Assembly: GCA_963921795.1 (NCBI GenBank) | Contig: OY997640.1 | Span: forward strand, 9,226,737-9,290,736 | DNA from: Nannobrachium achirus | Taxonomy: Eukaryota; Chordata; Actinopteri; Myctophiformes; Myctophidae | DNA: 64,000 nucleotides | Reading direction: 5' to 3' | In this document: positions 35,201 to 46,100 of the stretch, piece by piece | How the letters are laid out: every line of letters begins with the position of its first letter | How positions within the stretch are numbered: position 1 is the first letter of the stretch | Notes under the pieces: generated by a model | Told to the model about the DNA's origin: nothing | The model's input: the letters and a program-made list of their open reading frames with translations, nothing else | Databases searched by the model: none | Made by a program: the position numbers and the translations under genes

Positions 35201-37606
35201 AGCTTATTTCCACAGGAAACCATTTAAGTATCTCATATAACATTGAATGACAGACGAATAGAACACAGTAGCCTACTATGATAATTACTTTTTTTTACGG
35301 TTTTCATGTTAAGCGTTATTTTTTTTTATCTTTGTCTTATAATCTGTACCTAATTAATGTTTTACTTTTATCTGTATTGTGCTGGTGTGTTATACTGTCA
35401 TTATAGATTATATTTGTATTTATATTAAGGTTGTAAATGGTTTTATGAGATGATGGAGAGAAGTTGGGGTATTAGTTCTATCTGAAGGCATTGAGATAAT
35501 TTCAGTCCCTCAGTACAAGGTAAGATAGAACCTGGTGGCTGACATGTTCCCAAGGCCAAAGTTAATTTCAGATGAACATTTTATAATGCCACCTTCTAGC
35601 TTGAAAACTAGTGGGAAACAATATCTGCTTAACTCTAACTGTATTGTTTTTAGACAACAATAAGTTGGACACATTTTTATAACGAGTCCTAGCTTGTTAA
35701 CTGGTAATTATGAAAACGTTTCCTTTCAATACAGTGCTACTCATGCTTTATTTTTATGCAGGTGCGATCTAGGTACGGTATTTAAAACAATGTCCACTTA
35801 ACTGTATTGTTTTCAATAGTAGGCCTCTATTTGACTGTGTTTTGTGTTGCAGTGCCTGTTTGTAATGTGTTTTACAATCATTTATTTTTGTGTGTCATTA
35901 CACATGCAGGCAGAAGCTGAAATGGAGAAGAAGGGAAGCTGAGTGATGGAGCAGTTGTCCAGCTGACAGACGGTGCACCGACACGCAACTTGAACTGTCT
36001 GTCTGGAAGGGATGATGCAAGGACTCTCTGACACTAACTGTCGCCAGCAGAGGGCCCTCCAAGCTAGGAATCAATTGACGTTCACTGGACCCTGTGAAAT
36101 TCACAACTTGAAGGTAAATTGTTTTTGTTTGTTTTTTTGTTAGGATTGGCACATTGACACAGTTTATGTGTGTTTGGTGTTTGTGTGCTTAGTTAATTTC
36201 ATACGAGTAATTTAGCCTCGGAGGCCACACAGCACCGTCGATGTTTCAGTTGATATTTCATTTGCAATCATCTGGGAGACGGTTTTGACCGTGTCATATT
36301 TAGCTGTAAGTTAGCTAGCAGTTGCTGCCTTTGTTTTTTGTTGCTAGCGTCAGGACAAGCTGCTTTAAACAATCACGTTGTCAACATGTTGGTGTTAATT
36401 AATTTAATGCAACGTCCGTCCCCATTCCCAAAGCCTATTTAAAACGACAGCGCACCGAAAACAAGCGCTCCTTTACAAGAACCTAACTGAACCCTGGTGG
36501 GTTCGGGTCGGGATTCACACGTTTTATTAGGAGTTTTCATAGGAAAGGTACAGTTTCATGACGGTACAGTTCACTGGTACAAGGTCTACTAAAAGGAAAT
36601 CCTAGAAAAGACAAGCTTATTTCCACAGGAAACCATTTAAGTATCTCATATAACATTGAATGACAGACGAATAGAACACAGTAGCCTACTATGATAATTA
36701 CTTTTTTTTACGGTTTTCATGTTAAGCGTTATTTTTTTTTATCTTTGTCTTATAATCTGTACCTAATTAATGTTTTACTTTTATCTGTATTGTGCTGGTG
36801 TGTTATACTGTCATTATAGATTATATTTGTATTTATATTAAGGTTGTAAATGGTTTTATGAGATGATGGAGAGAAGTTGGGGTATTAGTTCTATCTGAAG
36901 GCATTGAGATAATTTCAGTCCCTCAGTACAAGGTAAGATAGAACCTGGTGGCTGACATGTTCCCAAGGCCAAAGTTAATTTCAGATGAACATTTTATAAT
37001 GCCACCTTCTAGCTTGAAAACTAGTGGGAAACAATATCTGCTTAACTCTAACTGTATTGTTTTTAGACAACAATAAGTTGGACACATTTTTATAACGAGT
37101 CCTAGCTTGTTAACTGGTAATTATGAAAACGTTTCCTTTCAATACAGTGCTACTCATGCTTTATTTTTATGCAGGTGCGATCTAGGTACGGTATTTAAAA
37201 CAATGTCCACTTAACTGTATTGTTTTCAATAGTAGGCCTCTATTTGACTGTGTTTTGTGTTGCAGTGCCTGTTTGTAATGTGTTTTACAATCATTTATTT
37301 TTGTGTGTCATTACACATGCAGGCAGAAGCTGAAATGGAGAAGAAGGGAAGCTGAGTGATGGAGCAGTTGTCCAGCTGACAGACGGTGCACCGACACGCA
37401 ACTTGAACTGTCTGTCTGGAAGGGATGATGCAAGGACTCTCTGACACTAACTGTCGCCAGCAGAGGGCCCTCCAAGCTAGGAATCAATTGACGTTCACTG
37501 GACCCTGTGAAATTCACAACTTGAAGGTAAATTGTTTTTGTTTGTTTTTTTGTTAGGATTGGCACATTGACACAGTTTATGTGTGTTTGGTGTTTGTGTG
37601 CTTAGT
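32291..37606 (+). repeat. Four tandem copies of a 1.41-kb exon-bearing unit
   Basis: Units start at 32291, 33698, 35111 and 36524, with lengths 1407, 1413 and 1413; the last is cut at about 37606 where the SINE array begins. Copies 2-4 are almost identical (single-base differences such as ACATTCACT/ACGTTCACT), so the amplification is recent. Each unit holds, in order: a repeat also found once at 23403; an exon-like end CAGTACAAG|GTAAGA; the segment GGTACGGTATTTAAAACAA; an acceptor ACACATGCAG; a 204-bp copy of the first exon ending CTTGAAG|GTAAAT; and intron sequence matching 30470-30880. Confidence 0.93.
33084..33287 (+). other. Exon-like copy of the 30.3-kb first exon (copies also at 34497, 35910, 37323)
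   Basis: The first exon near 30299 and this block share AGTTGTCCAGCTGACAG, AACTTGAACTGTCTGTCTGG and CTGTCGCCAGCAGAGGGC. Here the block gained an upstream acceptor (TTACACATGCAG) and so could act as an internal exon. Two short ATG frames stop within seven codons, so it is not protein-coding. Copies end at 34700, 36113 and 37526 with the same donor. Confidence 0.6.
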
Positions 37607-37922
37607 GCCCTAGTGTAGCTGTTAGAGCACACGCCTTTCCCGTCGTGGGTTCAAACGCAGCTGGGGTCGACGTCAGCGTGGAATTGCGTTCGCAACGGGC
37701 CCCATATTGTAAATCGCTCTGGATCAAGACCTGCTTGATTTTCGCGTAAGTATTAACTGAGTAAGTATGGAAAGATGTCCCCTTTATTCACAGGTCATAT
37801 ACAGTTGCAGTGCATCCAGGAGATGATGCCTACATAATATTGTAAATGTTTGTTATTTATTTTTAAAAATTGGTTCCTGGTTTACCTACGTTTTTAGGTT
37901 ACTACTTCTAGGCATGTGATAT

Positions 37923-38359
37923 GGGGCCGCCCTAGTGTTGCTGTTAGAGCACACGCCTTTCCCGTCGTAGGTTCAAACGCAGCCGGGGTCGACGTCAGCA
38001 AGGAAACGCGGTCGCAATGGGCCCCTTGTTCTGAATAGGGGCCGCCCTAGTGTAGCTGTTAGAGCACACGCCTTTCCCGTCGTGGGTTCAAACGCAGCTG
38101 GGGTCGACGTCAGCGTGGAATTGCGGTCGCAACGGGCCCCATATTGTAAATCGCTCTGGATCAAGACCTGCTTGATTTTCACGTAAGTATTAACTGAGTA
38201 AGTATGGAAAGATGTCCCCTTTACTGACAGATAATTTACAGTTGCAGTGCATCCAGGAGATGATTCCTACATAATATTGTAAATGTTTTTTATTTATTTT
38301 TAAAAATTGGTTCTTGGTTTACCTACGTTTTTAGGTTACTACTTCTAGGCATGTGATAT
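37923..38359 (+). repeat. Module D: dimeric tRNA-derived SINE plus spacer (first copy)
   Basis: The left monomer begins GGGGCCGCCCTAG at 37923 and the right monomer begins identically at 38038, 115 bp later. Each has an A-box-like TAGCTGTTAGAGC (left GTTGCTG variant) and a B-box GGTTCAAACGC, one mismatch from consensus. Only the right monomer carries the tail TGTAAATCGCTCTGGATC, resembling the 3' tail of many fish SINEs. Later D copies start at 38360, 39246, 39683, 40568, 41005 and so on to 63815. A 69-codon minus-strand frame in each copy is a by-product of the SINE. Confidence 0.88.
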
Positions 38360-38821
38360 GGGGCTGCCCCTAGTGTTGCTGTTAGAGCACACGCCTTTCC
38401 CGCCGTGGGTTCAAAAGCAGCCGGGGTCGACGTCAGCAAGGAAACGCGGTCGCAATGGGCCCCTTGTTCTGAATAGGGGCCGCCCTATTGTAGCTGTTAG
38501 CGCACACGCCTTTCCCGTCGTGGGTTCAAACGCAGCTGGGGTCGACGTCAGCGTGGAATTGCGGTCGCAACGGGCCCCGTATTGTAATTCGCTCTGGATC
38601 AAGACCTGCTTGATTTTCACGTAAGTATTAACTGAGTAAGTATGGAAAGATGTCCCCTTTATTCACAGGTCATATACAGTTGCAGGCATCCTATAGGTAA
38701 GGTATGAAACAATGTTTACTTAACTGTATTGTTCTAAATTTCATTTCTGACTCTGTTGGATTCTTGTTGTTTATAATATACTGTATATCTAATCTACTTT
38801 TCTTTTTCTTTTTTTTTACAG

Positions 38822-39051
38822 GTTCCTCTCCGAAGGAACCATCACCTTAGCGTGGTGGAGAGGTTTGCGTGCCCCAATGAACCTGAGAGCTGTGTTGTCT
38901 GGTGCCTTGTGCTCCTGGAAGGGTCTCCCATGGCAAATTGGTCTCTGGGGAGGGGCCTGACTAAGAATGGTTCAAGAAGACCCAAAGAGGATGATGAAGA
39001 GTATTAGTTCGATCAGAAGGCATTTGAGATCATTTCACTCCATCAGACAAG
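38822..39051 (+). other. Module E exon-like cassette, copy 1
   Basis: A 230-bp block preceded by an outstanding acceptor (TTTTTCTTTTTTTTTACAG) and followed by a strong donor (GACAAG|GTAAGC). Frame 1 is open for 61 codons (VPLRRNHHLSVVERFACPNE to KEDDEEY, then TAG), but the length is not a multiple of 3 and no start codon leads it, so coding is doubtful. Part of the block (CACCTTAGCGTGGTGGAGAG, CCCATGGCAAATTGG) resembles, from memory, a motif common in fish repeats, so it may be an exonised transposon fragment. Its last 51 bp match an exon-like end inside the 1.41-kb units. Confidence 0.6.
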
Positions 39052-40143
39052 GTAAGCTTGATTTTCACTTAAGTATTAACTGAGTAAGTATGGAAAGATG
39101 TCCCCTTTATTCACAGGTCATATACAGTTGCAGTGCAACCAGGAGATGATGCCTACATAATATTGTAACTGTTTTTTATTTATTTTTAAAAATTGGTTCC
39201 TGGTTTACCTACGTTTTTAGGTTACTACTTCTAGGCATGTGATATGGGGCCGCCCTAGTGTTGCTGTTAGATCACACGCCTTTCCCGCCGTGGGTTCAAA
39301 CGCAGCCGGGGTCGACGTCAGCAAGGAAACGCGGTCGCAATGGGCCCCTTGTTCTGAATAGGGGCCGCCCTAGTGTAGCTGTTAGAGCACGCGCCTTTCC
39401 CGTCGTGGGTTCAAACGCAGCTGGGGTCGACGTCAGCGTGGAATTGCGGTCGCAACGGGCCCCATATTGTAAATCGCTCTGGATCAAGACCTGCTTGATT
39501 TTCACGTAAGTATTAACTGAGTAAGTATGGAAAGATGTCCCCTTTATTCACAGGTCATATACAGTTGCAGTGCATCCAGGAGATGATGCCTACATAATAT
39601 TGTAAATGTTTGTTATTTATTTTTAAAAATTGGTTCCTGGTTTACCTACGTTTTTAGGTTACTACTTCTAGGCATGTGATATGGGGCCGCCCTAGTGTTG
39701 CTGTTAGAGCACACGCCTTTCCCGTCGTAGGTTCAAACGCAGCCGGGGTCGACGTCAGCAAGGAAACGCGGTCGCAATGGGCCCCTTGTTCTGAATAGGG
39801 GCCGCCCTATTGTAGCTGTTAGCGCACGCGCCTTTCCCGTCGTGGGTTCAAACGCAGCTGGGGTCGACGTCAGCGTGGAATTGCGGTCGCAACGGGCCCC
39901 GTATTGTAATTCGCTCTGGATCAAGACCTGCTTGATTTTCACGTAAGTATTAACTGAGTAAGTATGGAAAGATGTCCCCTTTATTCACAGGTCATATACA
40001 GTTGCAGGCATCCTATAGGTAAGGTATGAAACAATGTTTACTTAACTGTATTGTTCTAAATTTCATTTCTGACTCTGTTGGATTCTTGTTGTTTATAATA
40101 TACTGTATATCTAATCTACTTTTCTTTTTCTTTTTTTTTACAG

Positions 40144-43100
40144 GTTCCTCTCCGAAGGAACCATCACCTTAGCGTGGTGGAGAGGTTTGCGTGCCCCAAT
40201 GAACCTGAGAGCTGTGTTGTCTGGTGCCTTGTGCTCCTGGAAGGGTCTCCCATGGCAAATTGGTCTCTGGGGAGGGGCCTGACTAAGAATGGTTCAAGAA
40301 GACCCAAAGAGGATGATGAAGAGTATTAGTTCGATCAGAAGGCATTTGAGATCATTTCACTCCATCAGACAAGGTAAGCTTGATTTTCACTTAAGTATTA
40401 ACTGAGTAAGTATGGAAAGATGTCCCCTTTATTCACAGGTCATATACAGTTGCAGTGCAACCAGGAGATGATGCCTACATAATATTGTAACTGTTTTTTA
40501 TTTATTTTTAAAAATTGGTTCTTGGTTTACCTACGTTTTTAGGTTACTATTTCTAGGCATGTGATATGGGGCCGCCCTAGTGTTGCTGTTAGATCACACG
40601 CCTTTCCCGCCGTGGGTTCAAACGCAGCCGGGGTCGACGTCAGCAAGGAAACGCGGTCGCAATGGGCCCCTTGTTCTGAATAGGGGCCGCCCTAGTGTAG
40701 CTGTTAGAGCACGCGCCTTTCCCGTCGTGGGTTCAAACGCAGCTGGGGTCGACGTCAGCGTGGAATTGCGGTCGCAACGGGCCCCATATTGTAAATCGCT
40801 CTGGATCAAGACCTGCTTGATTTTCACGTAAGTATTAACTGAGTAAGTATGGAAAGATGTCCCCTTTATTCACAGGTCATATACAGTTGCAGTGCATCCA
40901 GGAGATGATGCCTACATAATATTGTAAATGTTTGTTATTTATTTTTAAAAATTGGTTCCTGGTTTACCTACGTTTTTAGGTTACTACTTCTAGGCATGTG
41001 ATATGGGGCCGCCCTAGTGTTGCTGTTAGAGCACACGCCTTTCCCGTCGTAGGTTCAAACGCAGCCGGGGTCGACGTCAGCAAGGAAACGCGGTCGCAAT
41101 GGGCCCCTTGTTCTGAATAGGGGCCGCCCTAGTGTAGCTGTTAGAGCACACGCCTTTCCCGTCGTGGGTTCAAACGCAGCTCGGGTCGACGTCAGCGTGG
41201 AATTGCGGTCGCAACGGGCCCCATATTGTAAATCGCTCTGGATCAAGACCTGCTTGATTTTCACGTAAGTATTAACTGAGTAAGTATGGAAAGATGTCCC
41301 CTTTATTCACAGGTCATATACAGTTGGAGTGCATCCAGGAGATGATGCCTACATAATATTGTAAATGTTTGTTATTTATTTTTAAAAATTGGTTCCTGGT
41401 TTACCTACGTTTTTAGGTTACTACTTCTAGGCATGTGATATGGGGCCGCCCTAGTGTTGCTGTTAGAGCACACGCCTTTCCCGTCGTAGGTTCAAACGCA
41501 GCCGGGGTCGACGTCAGCAAGGAAACGCGGTCGCAATGGGCCCCTTGTTTTGAATAGGGGCCGCCCTAGTGTAGCTGTTAGAGCACACGCCTTTCCCGTC
41601 GTGGGTTCAAACGCAGCTGGGGTCGACGTCAGCGTGGAATTGCGGTCGCAACGGGCCCCATATTGTAAATCGCTCTGGATCAAGACCTGCTTGATTTTCA
41701 CGTAAGTATTAACTGAGTAAGTATGGAAAGATGTCCCCTTTATTCACAGGTCATATACAGTTGCAGTGCATCCAGGAGATGATGCCTACATAATATTGTA
41801 AATGTTTGTTATTTATTTTTAAAAATTGGTTCCTGGTTTACCTACGTTTTTAGGTTACTACTTCTAGGCATGTGATATGGGGCCGCCCTAGTGTTGCTGT
41901 TAGAGCACACGCCTTTCCCGTCGTAGGTTCAAACGCAGCCGGGGTCGACGTCAGCAAGGAAACGCGGTCGCAATGGGCCCCTTGTTCTGAATAGGGGCCG
42001 CCCTATTGTAGCTGTTAGCGCACACGCCTTTCCCGTCGTGGGTTCAAACGCAGCTGGGGTCGACGTCAGCGTGGAATTGCGGTCGCAACGGGCCCCGTAT
42101 TGTAATTCGCTCTGGATCAAGACCTGCTTGATTTTCACGTAAGTATTAACTGAGTAAGTATGGAAAGATGTCCCCTTTATTCACAGGTCATATACAGTTG
42201 CAGGCATCCTATAGGTAAGGTATGAAACAATGTTTACTTAACTGTATTGTTCTAAATTTCATTTCTGACTCTGTTGGATTCTTGTTGTTTATAATATACT
42301 GTATATCTAATCTACTTTTCTTTTTCTTTTTTTTTACAGGTTCCTCTCCGAAGGAACCATCACCTTAGCGTGGTGGAGAGGTTTGCGTGCCCCAATGAAC
42401 CTGAGAGCTGTGTTGTCTGGTGCCTTGTGCTCCTGGAAGGGTCTCCCATGGCAAATTGGTCTCTGGGGAGGGGCCTGACTAAGAATGGTTCAAGAAGACC
42501 CAAAGAGGATGATGAAGAGTATTAGTTCGATCAGAAGGCATTTGAGATCATTTCACTCCATCAGACAAGGTAAGCTTGATTTTCACTTAAGTATTAACTG
42601 AGTAAGTATGGAAAGATGTCCCCTTTATTCACAGGTCATATACAGTTGCAGTGCAACCAGGAGATGATGCCTACATAATATTGTAACTGTTTTTTATTTT
42701 TTTTTAAAAATTGGTTCTTGGTTTACCTACGTTTTTAGGTTACTATTTCTAGGCATGTGATATGGGGCCGCCCTAGTGTTGCTGTTAGAGCACACGCCTT
42801 TCCCGCCGTGGGTTCAAACGTAGCTGGGGTCGACGTCAGCGTGGAATTGCGGTCGCAACGGGCCCCATATTGTAAATCGCTCTGGATCAAGACCTGCTTG
42901 ATTTTCACGTAAGTATTAACTGAGTAAGTATGGAAAGATGTCCCCTTTATTCACAGGTCATATACAGTTGCAGTGCATCCAGGAGATGATGCCTACATAA
43001 TATTGTAAATGTTTGTTATTTATTTTTAAAAATTGGTTCCTGGTTTACCTACGTTTTTAGGTTACTACTTCTAGGCATGTGATATGGGGCCGCCCTAGTG

Positions 43101-46100
43101 TTGCTGTTAGAGCACACGCCTTTCCCGTCGTAGGTTCAAACGCAGCCGGGGTCGACGTCAGCAAGGAAACGCGGTCGCAATGGGCCCCTTGTTCTGAATA
43201 GGGGCCGCCCTAGTGTAGCTGTTAGAGCACACGCCTTTCCCGCCGTGGGTTCAAACGCAGCTGGGGTCGACGTCAGCGTGGAATTGCGGTCGCAACGGGC
43301 CCCATATTGTAAATCGCTCTGGATCAAGACCTGCTTGATTTTCACGTAAGTATTAACTGAGTAAGTATGGAAAGATGTCCCCTTTATTCACAGGTCATAT
43401 ACAGTTGCAGTGCATCCAGGAGATGATGCCTACATAATATTGTAAATGTTTGTTATTTATTTTTAAAAATTGGTTCCTGGTTTACCTACGTTTTTAGATT
43501 ACTACTTCTAGGCATGTGATATGGGGCCGCCCTAGTGTTGCTGTTAGAGCACACGCCTTTCCCGTCGTAGGTTCAAACGCAGCCGGGGTCGACGTCAGCA
43601 AGGAAACGCGGTCGCAATGGGCCCCTTGTTCTGAATAAGGGCCGCCCTATTGTAGCTGTTAGAGCACACGCCTTTCCCGTCGTGGGTTCAAACGCAGCTG
43701 GGGTCGACGTCAGCGTGGAATTGCGGTCGCAACGGGCCCCATATTGTAAATCGCTCTGGATCAAGACCTGCTTGATTTTCACGTAAGTATTAACTGAGTA
43801 AGTATGGAAAGATGTCCCCTTTATTCACAGGTCATATACAGTTGGAGTGCATCCAGGAGATGATGCCTACATAATATTGTAAATGTTTGTTATTTATTTT
43901 TAAAAATTGGTTCCTGGTTTACCTACGTTTTTAGGTTACTACTTCTAGGCATGTGATATGGGGCCGCCCTAGTGTTGCTGTTAGAGCACACGCCTTTCCC
44001 GTCGTAGGTTCAAACGCAGCCGGGGTCGACGTCAGCAAGGAAACGCGGTCGCAATGGGCCCCTTGTTTTGAATAGGGGCCGCCCTAGTGTAGCTGTTAGA
44101 GCACACGCCTTTCCCGTCGTGGGTTCAAACGCAGCTGGGGTCGACGTCAGCGTGGAATTGCGGTCGCAACGGGCCCCATATTGTAAATCGCTCTGGATCA
44201 AGACCTGCTTGATTTTCACGTAAGTATTAACTGAGTAAGTATGGAAAGATGTCCCCTTTATTCACAGGTCATATACAGTTGCAGTGCATCCAGGAGATGA
44301 TGCCTACATAATATTGTAAATGTTTGTTATTTATTTTTAAAAATTGGTTCCTGGTTTACCTACGTTTTTAGGTTACTACTTCTAGGCATGTGATATGGGG
44401 CCGCCCTAGTGTTGCTGTTAGAGCACACGCCTTTCCCGTCGTAGGTTCAAACGCAGCCGGGGTCGACGTCAGCAAGGAAACGCGGTCGCAATGGGCCCCT
44501 TGTTCTGAATAGGGGCCGCCCTATTGTAGCTGTTAGCGCACACGCCTTTCCCGTCGTGGGTTCAAACGCAGCTGGGGTCGACGTCAGCGTGGAATTGCGG
44601 TCGCAACGGGCCCCGTATTGTAATTCGCTCTGGATCAAGACCTGCTTGATTTTCACGTAAGTATTAACTGAGTAAGTATGGAAAGATGTCCCCTTTATTC
44701 ACAGGTCATATACAGTTGCAGGCATCCTATAGGTAAGGTATGAAACAATGTTTACTTAACTGTATTGTTCTAAATTTCATTTCTGACTCTGTTGGATTCT
44801 TGTTGTTTATAATATACTGTATATCTAATCTACTTTTCTTTTTCTTTTTTTTTACAGGTTCCTCTCCGAAGGAACCATCACCTTAGCGTGGTGGAGAGGT
44901 TTGCGTGCCCCAATGAACCTGAGAGCTGTGTTGTCTGGTGCCTTGTGCTCCTGGAAGGGTCTCCTATGGCAAATTGGTCTCTGGGGAGGGGCCTGACTAA
45001 GAATGGTTCAAGAAGACCCAAAGAGGATGATGAAGAGTATTAGTTCGATCAGAAGGCATTTGAGATCATTTCACTCCATCAGACAAGGTAAGCTTGATTT
45101 TCACTTAAGTATTAACTGAGTAAGTATGGAAAGATGTCCCCTTTATTCACAGGTCATATACAGTTGCAGTGCAACCAGGAGATGATGCCTACATAATATT
45201 GTAACTGTTTTTTATTTTTTTTTAAAAATTGGTTCTTGGTTTACCTACGTTTTTAGGTTACTATTTCTAGGCATGTGATATGGGGCCGCCCTAGTGTTGC
45301 TGTTAGAGCACACGCCTTTCCCGCCGTGGGTTCAAACGTAGCTGGGGTCGACGTCAGCGTGGAATTGCGGTCGCAACGGGCCCCATATTGTAAATCGCTC
45401 TGGATCAAGACCTGCTTGATTTTCACGTAAGTATTAACTGAGTAAGTATGGAAAGATGTCCCCTTTATTCACAGGTCATATACAGTTGCAGTGCATCCAG
45501 GAGATGATGCCTACATAATATTGTAAATGTTTGTTATTTATTTTTAAAAATTGGTTCCTGGTTTACCTACGTTTTTAGGTTACTACTTCTAGGCATGTGA
45601 TATGGGGCCGCCCTAGTGTTGCTGTTAGAGCACACGCCTTTCCCGTCGTAGGTTCAAACGCAGCCGGGGTCGACGTCAGCAAGGAAACGCGGTCGCAATG
45701 GGCCCCTTGTTCTGAATAGGGGCCGCCCTATTGTAGCTGTTAGAGCACACGCCTTTCCCGTCGTGGGTTCAAACGCAGCTGGGGTCGACGTCAGCGTGGA
45801 ATTGCGGTCGCAACGGGCCCCATATTGTAAATCGCTCTGGATCAAGACCTGCTTGATTTTCACGTAAGTATTAACTGAGTAAGTATGGAAAGATGTCCCC
45901 TTTATTCACAGGTCATATACAGTTGGAGTGCATCCAGGAGATGATGCCTACATAATATTGTAAATGTTTGTTATTTATTTTTAAAAATTGGTTCCTGGTT
46001 TACCTACGTTTTTAGGTTACTACTTCTAGGCATGTGATATGGGGCCGCCCTAGTGTTGCTGTTAGAGCACACGCCTTTCCCGTCGTAGGTTCAAACGCAG

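Noticed and set aside
33072-37565. An 84-codon minus-strand frame in each 1.41-kb unit
   Set aside because: It lies antisense to the exon-like block and includes intron sequence; it repeats only because the unit repeats.
37923-38100. Functional tRNA genes
   Set aside because: A- and B-box-like motifs are present, but the cloverleaf is degenerate (shortened D arm, mismatched acceptor and anticodon stems), as in tRNA-derived SINEs.
38822-39051. The 61-codon open frame in the E cassette as a protein domain
   Set aside because: No start codon, a length not divisible by three, a stop inside the exon in frame 1, and resemblance to a dispersed repeat argue against coding.
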